Below, in pieces: positions 16,174 to 23,807 of a stretch of DNA of 23,831 nt (position 1 is its first letter; every line of letters begins with the position of its first letter). Source of the stretch: Perlabentimonas sp046542995 (GTDB lineage Bacteria; Bacteroidota; Bacteroidia; Bacteroidales; Tenuifilaceae); NCBI GenBank assembly GCA_046542995.1, contig JBKHAH010000052.1:1-23831 (forward strand), in the 5' to 3' direction. The notes beneath the pieces are model-generated. The model searched no databases. It saw only the letters and a list, made by a program, of their open reading frames with translations, and had not been told where the DNA came from. The position numbers were made by a program, and so were the translations under genes.

Positions 16174-18258
16174 ATGGCTTTTATAGGATTTGCAATAGTT
16201 ACAACAGGTAACAACTCAAAAACGGAGGGTAATCCTCTTCTTTCAGATTTTAACACTCCATACCTGGCACCTCCTTTTGACCGTATTAAAAATGAGCATT
16301 ATCTTCCTGCTATAGAATCAGCAATTACTAGTGCTAAAAAAGAAATTGAAGCCATTGTAAATAGCGAGGAGGATGCAACTTTTAAAAATACTATCGAGGC
16401 ATTAAGTTTTGCTGGCAAAAAGCTTGATGAAGTTGCCTCAGTAATTTTCAATCTTAACTATGCCGAGACGAATCCTGAGCTTCAGAAGGTTGTACGTGAG
16501 GTAGCCCCAATGCTTACCGATTTCTCAAATGATATACACCTTAATGCCACCCTGTTTAATCGCGTTAAAAGCGTATATGAAAATACTGAAAGCATAGAGC
16601 TAAACCCAGAGCAACAAACACTGCTGAAAAAGACATATAAGGGGTTTGTAAGAAAAGGAGCAAATCTTAATGAGAAGGATAAGGAAAAGTATAGAGGTTT
16701 AACACGAGAACTCTCGGAACTATCGTTAATATTTGATGAGAATGTGCTGGCAGAAACCAATGGTTTTTTCCTGCATTTAAACAAAGAAAACCAGCTGGCA
16801 GGGCTTCCCAAAAGTTTAATAGATTCCGCTGCCTTAGCTGCACAAGAAAAAAAGTTGGATGGTTGGGTTATAACCTTACACATGCCCATGTTTCTTCCCT
16901 TTATGAAATTTTCCGAAAATCGTGAACTTCGCGAGAAGATTTACAAAGCATTTAATAAACGTGGGTTTAATGGTAATAGTTATGATAATACCAAGCTGAT
17001 AAAACGGATTGTGAACCTAAGGCTTAATGTAGCAAAACTTTTAGGTTACAATACTTATGCAGATTATGTTCTTGAAGAGCGAATGGCCATTTCAGCAGAT
17101 AAGGTGAATGGATTTTTAGAAAAGTTGCTAAATGCCTCTTTGCCTCATGCAGAGAAGGAACTAAACCAGGTGGAGGAGTATGCGAAAACGCTGGGTGTTA
17201 AGCATAAGCTGGAGAAATGGGACTGGGCTTATTACACCGAGAAGTTTAAGGATAAACTTTTTAAGCTTAAAGAGGAGGAGCTAAAACCATACTTTCCTCT
17301 TGACAATGTTAGGAATGGGGCTTTTACACTTGCCCAAAAACTTTATGGTTTAAAATTTTTACGTACTACAAAAGCTCCGCTTTATCACCCGGATGTTGAG
17401 ACCTACGAAGTTTTTGATGGCGATGGTTCTTTCCTTGCTTTACTTTATCTTGATTTTTTTCCAAGGGAAGGTAAAAATGGTGGCGCCTGGATGACGAGCT
17501 ACCGCGACCAGTATAAGTGTAATGGAAAGGATGTTAGGCCTATTATTTCCATTGTTACCAACTTTACAAAGCCAACAAAGAACGAACCCTCGTTGCTAAC
17601 CTTTAACGAAGCAACAACCTTTCTGCATGAGTTTGGTCACGCTCTGCACGGAATACTTTCAGATGTAACTTACCCAAATCTTTCAGGTACATCTGTTTAC
17701 AGAGATTTTGTGGAGTTGCCTTCGCAAATCCATGAGAATTGGGCACTTGAGAAGGAGTTTCTTGACTTGTTTGCCAAGCATTACAAAACGGGCGAACCCA
17801 TCCCGCAAAGCATGGTGCAATCAATTATTGATAGCAAGAATTATCTCGCAGGAAATCTGTCAATACGACAGCTAAGTTTTGGATTGGTTGACATGGCTTG
17901 GCATAGTCTTAATGAGCAATTTAATGACGATGTGGTGGAGTTTGAGCGAGCACACATGAGTAGGGCAGAGGTTATGTCACCAACTGTCGGAACAGCCTTT
18001 AGCACTGCCTTTAGCCATATTTTTGCCGGTGGGTATGCTGCTGGTTACTACAGTTACAAATGGGCAGAGGTGCTTGATGCTGATGCCTTTTCACTTTTTA
18101 AGGAGAAAGGAATATTTGATTCTGAGACTGCAAAGGAGTTTCGTGAGCAAATACTATCCAAAGGAGGTAGCGAGCACCCTATGACGCTTTACAAGCGTTT
18201 TCGGGGACAGGAGCCAAAGGTTGATGCTTTACTTGAAAGAAGCGGGCTAAAGGGATAA
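16174..18258 (+). CDS. dcp: M3-family dipeptidyl carboxypeptidase (Dcp-like)
   Basis: This zinc peptidase removes dipeptides from the C-terminus of peptides. Its 694 residues match Dcp and oligopeptidase A. The N-terminus has the family phrase NTPYLAPPFDRI. The zinc site is H485-E-F-G-H489, with third ligand E514 in the DFVELPSQ segment, 29 residues after the first histidine as in E. coli Dcp. Near the end, FAGGYAAGYYSYKWAEVLDADAF is the M3 substrate-binding region with its tyrosines. The ATG at 16174 is the only possible start, since a TAA lies in frame at 16144. The first residues are mildly hydrophobic (FIGFAIV) without a basic n-region, so it may be cytoplasmic, whereas many relatives in this phylum have a signal peptide. 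It seems to stand alone. Confidence 0.92.
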   Translation: MAFIGFAIVTTGNNSKTEGNPLLSDFNTPYLAPPFDRIKNEHYLPAIESAITSAKKEIEAIVNSEEDATFKNTIEALSFAGKKLDEVASVIFNLNYAETNPELQKVVREVAPMLTDFSNDIHLNATLFNRVKSVYENTESIELNPEQQTLLKKTYKGFVRKGANLNEKDKEKYRGLTRELSELSLIFDENVLAETNGFFLHLNKENQLAGLPKSLIDSAALAAQEKKLDGWVITLHMPMFLPFMKFSENRELREKIYKAFNKRGFNGNSYDNTKLIKRIVNLRLNVAKLLGYNTYADYVLEERMAISADKVNGFLEKLLNASLPHAEKELNQVEEYAKTLGVKHKLEKWDWAYYTEKFKDKLFKLKEEELKPYFPLDNVRNGAFTLAQKLYGLKFLRTTKAPLYHPDVETYEVFDGDGSFLALLYLDFFPREGKNGGAWMTSYRDQYKCNGKDVRPIISIVTNFTKPTKNEPSLLTFNEATTFLHEFGHALHGILSDVTYPNLSGTSVYRDFVELPSQIHENWALEKEFLDLFAKHYKTGEPIPQSMVQSIIDSKNYLAGNLSIRQLSFGLVDMAWHSLNEQFNDDVVEFERAHMSRAEVMSPTVGTAFSTAFSHIFAGGYAAGYYSYKWAEVLDADAFSLFKEKGIFDSETAKEFREQILSKGGSEHPMTLYKRFRGQEPKVDALLERSGLKG

Positions 18259-18292
18259 ACATACTAGAAACACGTTTCTGATAATATTTTTT

Positions 18293-18594
18293 TTATACAC
18301 CAATCCTAAAGTAGGACCAGTAAAAAATAATCCTTGCTGCATACTCTGCAATAACAAAAAGTGCAAATGAATATGAATATACTTTAATGCCAACAGGTTT
18401 ATCCTGAGGTTGCGGAAAAATTTTTCTAATGAGAAAACCTAATCCAAGAACCCAAAACCAAGAAAGGGCTCGTAACAAGCTAGGAATTTGGTTGTTGTAA
18501 AATCCTATACTATCATTGGGTTGTGCCCCCCCCCACTAATTGCATTTGTTGCCAGCTTAATACCACAAGCAATTATGATTACGAATAGAAATTC
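18293..18594 (-). pseudogene. Remnant of a DmsC-like anchor subunit (C-terminus)
   Basis: The last part of a membrane protein remains in two frames. Reading on the minus strand from about 18594, EFLFVIIIACGIKLATNAIS leads into a run of nine G (18526-18534 on the + strand, as C). The frame changes there and continues as AQPNDSIGFYNN, then SLLRALSWFWVLGLGF, then a last helix FALFVIAEYAARIIFYWSYF and the stop at 18293. The end, with E-x-x-x-R-x-x-F-Y and a final RIG, is like the C-terminus of the DMSO reductase anchor DmsC. There is no start codon and a stop precedes the fragment (18597-18595), so no whole protein can be made. Confidence 0.6.
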
Positions 18595-18660
18595 TTATTC
18601 CAGTTTAAACGGTATTCTATTCTTAACCCTAAATTAAGCAATTGGATTTTTTCTACTGCT
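18595..18660 (-). other. Probable deletion junction
   Basis: These 66 bases separate the last recognisable DmsA-like codons from the first DmsC-like ones. No frame shows recognisable protein and all have stops. The rest of the catalytic subunit, an iron-sulfur subunit and most of the anchor would have lain here in an intact operon. Confidence 0.45.
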
Positions 18661-19037
18661 TAACCTATCTGGATGATGTTAACGCCGACGCTATGCGCGT
18701 CCTCTAATGCAGGCTCTTAATTGGGGGTCTGAAAGTGTATCAGTTGGTCTGTCGTCGGTTTCTATTCGTGTAACTTTTCCCTTTTTATATGGAGTTTTAG
18801 CTAGCATCTGCCGCCGCAATTATGACCAGGGCAGGCTGCACTTATAATGGTAACATCACCTTTTTGTTCTAATACTTCAACAAGAATTTCCTTGGTTCCA
18901 TTAATGCATCCCAATATTCCTCCCGATAGAACAACGCCTCCGCCAAGAAGGGTGCAGAGTTTAAGAAACTCCTTTCTATCAATATTATTAGACTTGGATT
19001 TAGGGGTTATACTTTTATTTAAAGATTTGTCTCCCAT
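18661..19037 (-). pseudogene. Remnant of a DmsA-like molybdopterin oxidoreductase (N-terminus)
   Basis: The start of a DMSO-reductase-family catalytic subunit is readable on the minus strand. From the ATG at 19037 come a Tat-like leader (DRKEFLKL, then GGGVVLSGGILG; only RK where RR is usual) and the iron-sulfur segment SAACPGHNCGGRC. TAG stops the frame at 18803-18801. In frame after it, LKLHIK follows (18800-18783), then one base is missing and the frame changes: GKVTRIETDDRPTD, TLSDPQLRACIRGRA, a TAG at 18693-18691, RRR, a TAA at 18681-18679, and HHPDRL, ending at 18661. This is the DmsA order of C-x-x-C-x-x-x-C-type motif, DG-V-x-R-I, and RACxRGR. Three stops and one frameshift make it a clear pseudogene. 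A TTG at 19064 could add nine codons. Confidence 0.82.
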
Positions 19038-19161
19038 AAATGCAAAAAAAATTTTCAAAGTCAAAAATAACTAAAAATCTTACATTGTTCTAGTTTAAAT
19101 TACCTTATGCTACTGACTTTTTGGCTTGGTATTACGCTGCTATGCCATATATTCATATTCT

Positions 19162-19193
19162 TTTGTAAAATATGCTAAAAAACATTATATTTG
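19162..19193 (+). promoter_or_regulatory. Bacteroidota-type promoter for the GNAT-racemase unit
   Basis: TTTG (19162-19165), 20 bases, TATATTTG (19186-19193): an exact match to the consensus with the same spacing as the promoter at 4063. The start of transcription would be near 19199, leaving a leader of about 87 bases before the ATG at 19286. I see no convincing riboswitch fold in the leader. Confidence 0.75.
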
Positions 19194-19285
19194 CATGAAT
19201 TCAACTAAAACGCTGTTGCATTGCTCTATTAAATAAAACTCTTCTTGTTTGTGTAGCAGCAACATGTCTAACTTAAAATTATATT

Positions 19286-19732
19286 ATGTTAACAGTTAAG
19301 CAAATTAACTCGGAGAAAGAATTTGATGGTGTAACAAGAGATGAGATTATTGATTTTTTGTATACTCACCTGGATCGCTTCCGCGATGATAAAGTGTCGA
19401 TTGGTAAATGTTTAGACTATGCTTTTTCAAAGGAAGAAGGTAAGGGTGGATATATCCTTACAGGTCACTCTGATGGACGCCTCGTGGGAGTAGTTGTAAT
19501 GAATAATACAGGAATGGAAGGTTTTATTCCTGAAAACATATTGGTTTATATTGCCGTTGATGCATCGCTCCGCGGTCAGGGTATTGGTCGCCAGTTAATG
19601 GAAGAGGCTATTAAACGTTCAGAAGGCGATATTAAACTTCACGTTGAGTATGATAACCCAGCTAAAAGATTATACGAGAGGGTAGGATTTACATCTAAGT
19701 ATGCAGAGATGCGTTATATAAAAAAGAAGTAA
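19286..19732 (+). CDS. GNAT-family N-acetyltransferase
   Basis: This 148-residue protein has the GNAT fold. The acetyl-CoA loop motif is RGQGIG (R96-G101) after the strand VYIAVDASL, and the later motif LHVEYDNPAKRLYERVGF is the classic C-terminal GNAT signature, with N and Y near the CoA and the YERVGF turn. The substrate cannot be inferred from the fold. The racemase-like gene starts three bases after the stop, so the two are tightly cotranscribed, and a small amine or amino acid is a reasonable guess for its substrate. The ATG at 19286 follows a strong promoter and gives the expected N-terminus. Confidence 0.88.
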   Translation: MLTVKQINSEKEFDGVTRDEIIDFLYTHLDRFRDDKVSIGKCLDYAFSKEEGKGGYILTGHSDGRLVGVVVMNNTGMEGFIPENILVYIAVDASLRGQGIGRQLMEEAIKRSEGDIKLHVEYDNPAKRLYERVGFTSKYAEMRYIKKK

Positions 19733-19735
19733 TTA

Positions 19736-20830
19736 ATGGCTCAGCTGGTAATTAAATCTGGAAAAATCATTCAGAATATCGAAAAATTAAATCGTATTCT
19801 GGATAAGCAAAACGTTGAGTGGAGTTTAGTAGTTAAAGTTTTATCTGGACATAGGGAATTTCTTAAAAAGCTCCTTTTTAATCCGGTAGTAAAAAAGATT
19901 CACAGCGTTGGAGACTCACGTATTTCTGGATTAAAGGTGATTAAATCGCTTAATCCAGAGATAGTAACTATGTATGTAAAGCCACCTGCAATTGATACAA
20001 TTAAGTCTGTTGTTTCTTATGCAGACATTTCCTTGAACTCCTCATTTAGAACTATTGAGGCTCTTAATGAAGAGGCCGGAAGGCAGGGGAAGAGGCACAG
20101 AGTAGTTATTATGATTGAGTTGGGCGAACTAAGGGAAGGAATACTTAGAGATAAGGTTGTTGATTTCTATAAGCGTGTTTTTGAGTTGGAGAATATTGAT
20201 ATCGAAGGCATCGGTACAAATCTAGGATGTATGTATGGAATACAGCCTACCTACGATAAACTTCTTCAGCTATCGCTATACAAGCAGATAATTGACGCTA
20301 AGTTTAACACTAATTTGCCAATAATTTCTGGTGGCAGTTCTATTACGCTTCCTTTGGTTGGAAAGGCTGCAATGCCTAAGAATATGAATCATCTTCGAAT
20401 TGGTGAAACTGCTTTTTTTGGTGTCAGTCCTTTTGATGGCAAGAAGTTTCGCGACCTTTCTACCGATACATTTGAGTACCTGGCAAATGTTATTGAATTG
20501 GAGCTTAAGGAAACAAGCCCCGATGGCATACTGTCAGAAGGTAACATTGGGCATACCTCAGAACTTGAGGAAGATGTTGAATATGACCATAGCTACCGCG
20601 CAATTGTTGATTTTGGTATACTTGATGTGGATGTTGAGGAGTTAACGCCTAAGGATAAAAACCTGCGCTTTGCAGGAACAACCTCCGACATGAGCGTTTA
20701 CGACTTAGGTCCAATTGAAAAAGGTAAAAAATCTCGATATAAGGTGGGCGATAAGCTTAAATTCACCCCATCGTATATGGCAGTGGCAAGGCTTATGAAC
20801 TCAAAGTATATCGACAAGAAAATTGTTTAG
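19736..20830 (+). CDS. Alanine/ornithine racemase-family PLP enzyme
   Basis: This 364-residue protein has the alanine racemase-type PLP barrel. The cofactor lysine is K34 in VVKVLSGH. Further family phrases are GDSRISGLK, ADISLNSS, IELGELREGI, GIGTNLGC, ISGGSSITL (phosphate binding) and NHLRIGE. These match the ornithine racemase (Orr) and YhfX branch rather than the classic alanine racemase Alr, which carries a different C-terminal signature. It probably interconverts L- and D-forms of an amino acid in the cytoplasm. Ornithine is a candidate but the substrate is not proved. It overlaps no other gene, follows the GNAT gene by three bases and ends at a strong terminator, so the two genes form one complete unit. 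Confidence 0.85.
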   Translation: MAQLVIKSGKIIQNIEKLNRILDKQNVEWSLVVKVLSGHREFLKKLLFNPVVKKIHSVGDSRISGLKVIKSLNPEIVTMYVKPPAIDTIKSVVSYADISLNSSFRTIEALNEEAGRQGKRHRVVIMIELGELREGILRDKVVDFYKRVFELENIDIEGIGTNLGCMYGIQPTYDKLLQLSLYKQIIDAKFNTNLPIISGGSSITLPLVGKAAMPKNMNHLRIGETAFFGVSPFDGKKFRDLSTDTFEYLANVIELELKETSPDGILSEGNIGHTSELEEDVEYDHSYRAIVDFGILDVDVEELTPKDKNLRFAGTTSDMSVYDLGPIEKGKKSRYKVGDKLKFTPSYMAVARLMNSKYIDKKIV

Positions 20831-20856
20831 AAGATAATTTTATCAAATAGAATAGG

Positions 20857-20892
20857 AAGGATGGCATTTAATGGTGCCATCCTTTTTTTTAG
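20857..20892 (+). terminator. Rho-independent terminator after the racemase-like gene
   Basis: AAGGATGGCA (20857-20866) pairs perfectly with TGCCATCCTT (20875-20884) around an eight-base loop, and the right arm runs into a stretch of T to 20890. It closes the GNAT-racemase unit and lies just before the end of the convergent mobA gene. Confidence 0.92.
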
Positions 20893-20897
20893 ACACT

Positions 20898-21497
20898 CTA
20901 ATCATACCTTCTAATCCTATCAAGATCGTTTGGGGTGTTTACGTTGGTAAAGCATCTGCTAAATTCCTTATTTAAAGGGATATCAATATAAACTGTATTT
21001 ATTAAATCCAGGTACTTTCTTATTGAGTAGCTTTTACCAGCAGAGAGCATCCTTTCAACTATATCAACTCCACTCTTGCAATAAATGCCAAATAAAGGCT
21101 CCATATTTTCATTAATGGTTGGGATTACAGCTTCAATAGTTTCGTCATTAAACTCAGAAAGTAACCTTTTTGCTACTGATAATTTTACAAATGGCATATC
21201 GCAAGAAACTATGAAGACTGCTTTCCCTTTAGCATTCTTAAGTGCTGAATGAATACCCCCAAGAGGACCCTTTTGCTGGTAGATATCCTTAAAAACAGGA
21301 ACGTCTAAAAAGGTGAATTCTTCTGGAGAGTTCGAAATTATGATAGTTTCAGAAAATATGGGAGATAGCTCATTATAAATCATCGAAACAAAGGGCTGAC
21401 TCTTGTATTCTATTAACGCCTTGCTAATTCCACCCAATCTGCTGGCTTTCCCTCCTGAAAGAATTGCAAGGGATATGTTCTTAGAATGTTTGGTCAT
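20898..21497 (-). CDS. mobA: Molybdenum cofactor guanylyltransferase MobA
   Basis: This enzyme joins GMP from GTP to molybdopterin cofactor to make the MGD form used by DMSO-reductase-family enzymes. The 199-residue protein has the nucleotidyltransferase signature LSGGKASRLGGISKAL (G15, G16, R20, K26), then GPLGGIHSAL, CDMPF with the metal-binding aspartate, and a late NVNTPNDL like the NxNTPEDL of MobA proteins. I use the ATG at 21497. The frame is open to 21545, but a promoter -7 element at 21543-21550 and the short N-terminus usual in the family argue against the longer form. It lies near a decayed molybdoenzyme operon, so some other enzyme in the genome must use its product if it is still needed. 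The gene itself looks intact. Confidence 0.88.
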   Translation of the reverse strand: MTKHSKNISLAILSGGKASRLGGISKALIEYKSQPFVSMIYNELSPIFSETIIISNSPEEFTFLDVPVFKDIYQQKGPLGGIHSALKNAKGKAVFIVSCDMPFVKLSVAKRLLSEFNDETIEAVIPTINENMEPLFGIYCKSGVDIVERMLSAGKSYSIRKYLDLINTVYIDIPLNKEFSRCFTNVNTPNDLDRIRRYD

Positions 21498-21542
21498 ATG
21501 CTGGTGATTAACAAACAACATGCGGAGGATAGTAATCAATTT

Positions 21543-21550
21543 CAAAAATA
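21543..21550 (-). promoter_or_regulatory. -7 promoter element for mobA
   Basis: On the minus strand the bases read TATTTTTG, an exact TAnnTTTG. The -33 site 20 bases upstream is CTAA and does not match. The start would be near 21537, giving a leader of about 40 bases before the ATG at 21497. It helps decide that start. Confidence 0.4.
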
Positions 21551-21658
21551 GTTTAAAATATTGAGCTGCTTTAGTCTAATGTAATAAATATCATCAAAAA
21601 AATGTAGCACATGTACTTATATGTTATTATTTTGCGGGAGACTAAAATCCAATAATTT

Positions 21659-22033
21659 ATGAAAATTAAAACGGGTGTAATGCACCAATCATCAACAATA
21701 GTAACTGATCAATATACTGCAAAAAGTGTGGGTTCTGGCGATTTGGATGTTTTTGCAACCCCATCGATGATAGCACTGATGGAGAATGCTGCCATGGAGC
21801 TTGTTAATCCTTATTTAACGGAGTGCCAAACAACGGTCGGCTCGGAGATTAATGTAAAACATATAAAACCTTCCCCTTTAGGAGACATGGTGAGAAGTGA
21901 GGCAACGCTGGTGGAGATTGATGGCGAAAGGTTGGTGTTTAAACTTAGGGCCTGGGACAGTAAGGGAGATATTGGATATGGCACACATGTTCGGTATATT
22001 GTTAACAAAAGCAAGTTTGTTGCTAAGCTATAA
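21659..22033 (+). CDS. FlK-type hotdog thioesterase
   Basis: This 124-residue hotdog-fold protein resembles fluoroacetyl-CoA thioesterase FlK and its wider family. The FlK catalytic residues T42, E50 and H76 line up with T34, E42 and H68 here at the same spacing (8 and 26), in FATPSMIALMENAA and VGSEINVKHIKPSP. It should hydrolyse an acyl-CoA in the cytoplasm. Fluoroacetyl-CoA as substrate is very unlikely in this setting, and many relatives have unknown substrates. The gene is divergent from mobA (161 bases between start codons) and 55 bases upstream of a lipoprotein gene that has its own -7 element. Confidence 0.85.
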   Translation: MKIKTGVMHQSSTIVTDQYTAKSVGSGDLDVFATPSMIALMENAAMELVNPYLTECQTTVGSEINVKHIKPSPLGDMVRSEATLVEIDGERLVFKLRAWDSKGDIGYGTHVRYIVNKSKFVAKL

Positions 22034-22057
22034 CCACTACCTAACTTTTAAAATGTT

Positions 22058-22065
22058 TATATTTG
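22058..22065 (+). promoter_or_regulatory. -7 promoter element for the lipoprotein at 22089
   Basis: TATATTTG is an exact match to TAnnTTTG. No TTTG lies 19-21 bases upstream, so only half of the promoter is supported. The leader would be short, about 17 bases. Confidence 0.45.
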
Positions 22066-22088
22066 CCTAATTACATAAATATTAAAGT

Positions 22089-22634
22089 ATGTTGATTTTA
22101 AAACAAGCAGCAAGAACGTTTGCAATAATTTTTCTGTTTTTACTCGCTGCCTGTAACTGCACCGAAGAGGAGACTGAGACGACAGATGATATATGCCAAA
22201 GCTATACTGATAAAGGTGTTGCCACATTTTTTTCCGTTCCACCAGGCATGGCATCAGTTTTTATTGATGAGGAGAAAACCGGTAATTCTGAACTCAAAGC
22301 TTTGCTAAATGAGACAGATCATCTAAACTTCTTAATAATTCCCAATAGTTACAACGTTAAGGAAAACGTACACTTATCAGATATTAACCAACGTTTAAAC
22401 GCAATTAATTTTATCGATTTAGCATCTATTAATAGTGGGCAGGAAATTGTTACCGTAAAGATATCAAAGAGTAAATCTGACAGCATTGTTGATGAAATGG
22501 TTGTTTTGGTGGCAGATTATGAAACACTTTTTTGTGTAAGTTTCAAAGGAACAATCAGTTTGAATAATGTTGCAAACTTAACTAAACCTGAAAATTTGGA
22601 TGCCATGTCTAACTTAAATAGATTTAAAAAGTAA
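22089..22634 (+). CDS. Lipoprotein of unknown function
   Basis: This 181-residue protein has a signal peptide (residues 1-21, hydrophobic FAIIFLFLLAA) and a lipobox LAAC with lipidated C22. The mature part begins with an acidic tether (EEETETTDD). It contains three further cysteines (C24, one in DDICQSY, one in LFCVSF). No known domain is recognised, and the rest looks like a small globular alpha/beta domain (SDINQRLNAINFIDLASIN, then strands). The gene lies 72 bases upstream of another lipoprotein gene on the same strand, so the two may be cotranscribed. Confidence 0.75.
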   Translation: MLILKQAARTFAIIFLFLLAACNCTEEETETTDDICQSYTDKGVATFFSVPPGMASVFIDEEKTGNSELKALLNETDHLNFLIIPNSYNVKENVHLSDINQRLNAINFIDLASINSGQEIVTVKISKSKSDSIVDEMVVLVADYETLFCVSFKGTISLNNVANLTKPENLDAMSNLNRFKK

Positions 22635-22706
22635 ATTTTCCCAATTTTTCTAACTGTTTTGTACGGTTTTTGTATGTTGTTAGTTAAACCAAAAAAAAGA
22701 ATTGTT

Positions 22707-23807
22707 ATGAGAAGAAAATTTTTAGGATTTATTACATTGCTTGCTGCTGTATTAGTAATAGCAGCATGTTCAAAAGACGATACCCCAGAGCCTTTAACAA
22801 AAGATGAGGCAGTTACAAAACTTAATGATGCATCTGATGAAATGGATCAGGGCATGACAGAGATGATGCAAACCGAAGGGATGAATGCAATGATGTATTT
22901 TATGAACATTGCACCTCAGGGTACTGAAGTTAAGTCTGGAGAATCCTCAAAAGCTGCTATTAATAACTTAAAGCAGATTGTTGATTTTGCAAGAACACCA
23001 AAGAAAGCCATTGTCCCAAAGGCAATTAAAGTAGCCCAGGAGTTTGATACTCCTTTCGGTAATTACGGAACATTTACCTTTAATGAAACTACTTACCAGT
23101 GGGATTATAGCTCTGAACCACAAGATGAGATAGTTTACATTTTCCCTGCAGACGCAACAGGTGAAAAACTGGCTACCCTAACAATATCAGGTATTGAGGT
23201 TGTTGGCGAAGGGGAAGATGAATTCCTAACAGTTGTATCCATATTGCTTGAAGTTGATGGCGATGAAGCCTTGTTGCTAACTTACAGCGCAACTATTACT
23301 GATGACATTATGGAGTCAGTGGAGGTTGATTTGACGATGGAAGAGTTTACGTTTTCTTTAAATGCCTCAATGGTAGAATTGGCTACAGGTATTAAAGTGA
23401 ACTTTTCACACTCAATTAAAAATGCCGGACTTGTACTTATGTCATCAAACCTTGAGATGCTATTCCCTGAATTTGATATGACTTTTGATCCTTCAATGGA
23501 GGATGACATGCTTGATGACACCGAGCCTAAGACGGTTAATGGTCATTTGGTGTTAGGATCTATAAAAGCAACACTTGACTTAAATAACGAGGCGTTTATT
23601 AGCGACATGTCTTCAGGTGTTGACATGGAGACAGCAGCTAACGATCACTTGAACATTAGGCTTTACAGCTATCCTGAGGGAGCTTCAATAGCATATGTTA
23701 AATGGTATGAGGTTGATAATGACATTGAACCATACCTAGTGTTTAGCGACAATTCTGAGCAGCCAGCAGAGGATTATTTTCCAGACGATATGTTTGAAGA
23801 CTTTTAA
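22707..23807 (+). CDS. Large lipoprotein of unknown function, likely surface-exposed
   Basis: This 366-residue protein has a lipoprotein signal (RRKFLGFITLLAAVLVIAAC) with lipidated C21. The residues after it, SKDD, resemble the charged export signal that sends Bacteroidota lipoproteins to the cell surface. The following helical region is rich in Met (MDQGMTEMMQTEGMNAMMYFM, about 50-75). The rest looks like beta-rich repeats with many acidic residues (QWDYSSEPQDE, EVDGDEALLLTYSATITDD, SVEVDLTMEEFTFSLNAS). I do not recognise the domain. The ATG at 22707 is chosen because the signal peptide starts there; a TTG at 22659 would add 16 residues in front of the charged n-region. It ends 24 bases before the window edge. 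Confidence 0.75.
   Translation: MRRKFLGFITLLAAVLVIAACSKDDTPEPLTKDEAVTKLNDASDEMDQGMTEMMQTEGMNAMMYFMNIAPQGTEVKSGESSKAAINNLKQIVDFARTPKKAIVPKAIKVAQEFDTPFGNYGTFTFNETTYQWDYSSEPQDEIVYIFPADATGEKLATLTISGIEVVGEGEDEFLTVVSILLEVDGDEALLLTYSATITDDIMESVEVDLTMEEFTFSLNASMVELATGIKVNFSHSIKNAGLVLMSSNLEMLFPEFDMTFDPSMEDDMLDDTEPKTVNGHLVLGSIKATLDLNNEAFISDMSSGVDMETAANDHLNIRLYSYPEGASIAYVKWYEVDNDIEPYLVFSDNSEQPAEDYFPDDMFEDF

Noticed and set aside
16482..16889. Minus-strand open frame of 135 codons opposite the dcp-like gene
   Set aside because: It is antisense to a well-supported peptidase and has the Ser, Phe and Leu richness of a shadow frame.
18259..18295. Possible terminator after the dcp-like gene (AGAAA, CACG, TTTCT, then a T run)
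   Set aside because: The stem has only five A/T-rich pairs and the T run begins several bases later, so it is too weak to call.
21498..21545. Longer N-terminus of MobA
   Set aside because: It would begin inside the putative -7 element, and MobA proteins begin a few residues before the GG-x(3)-R loop.
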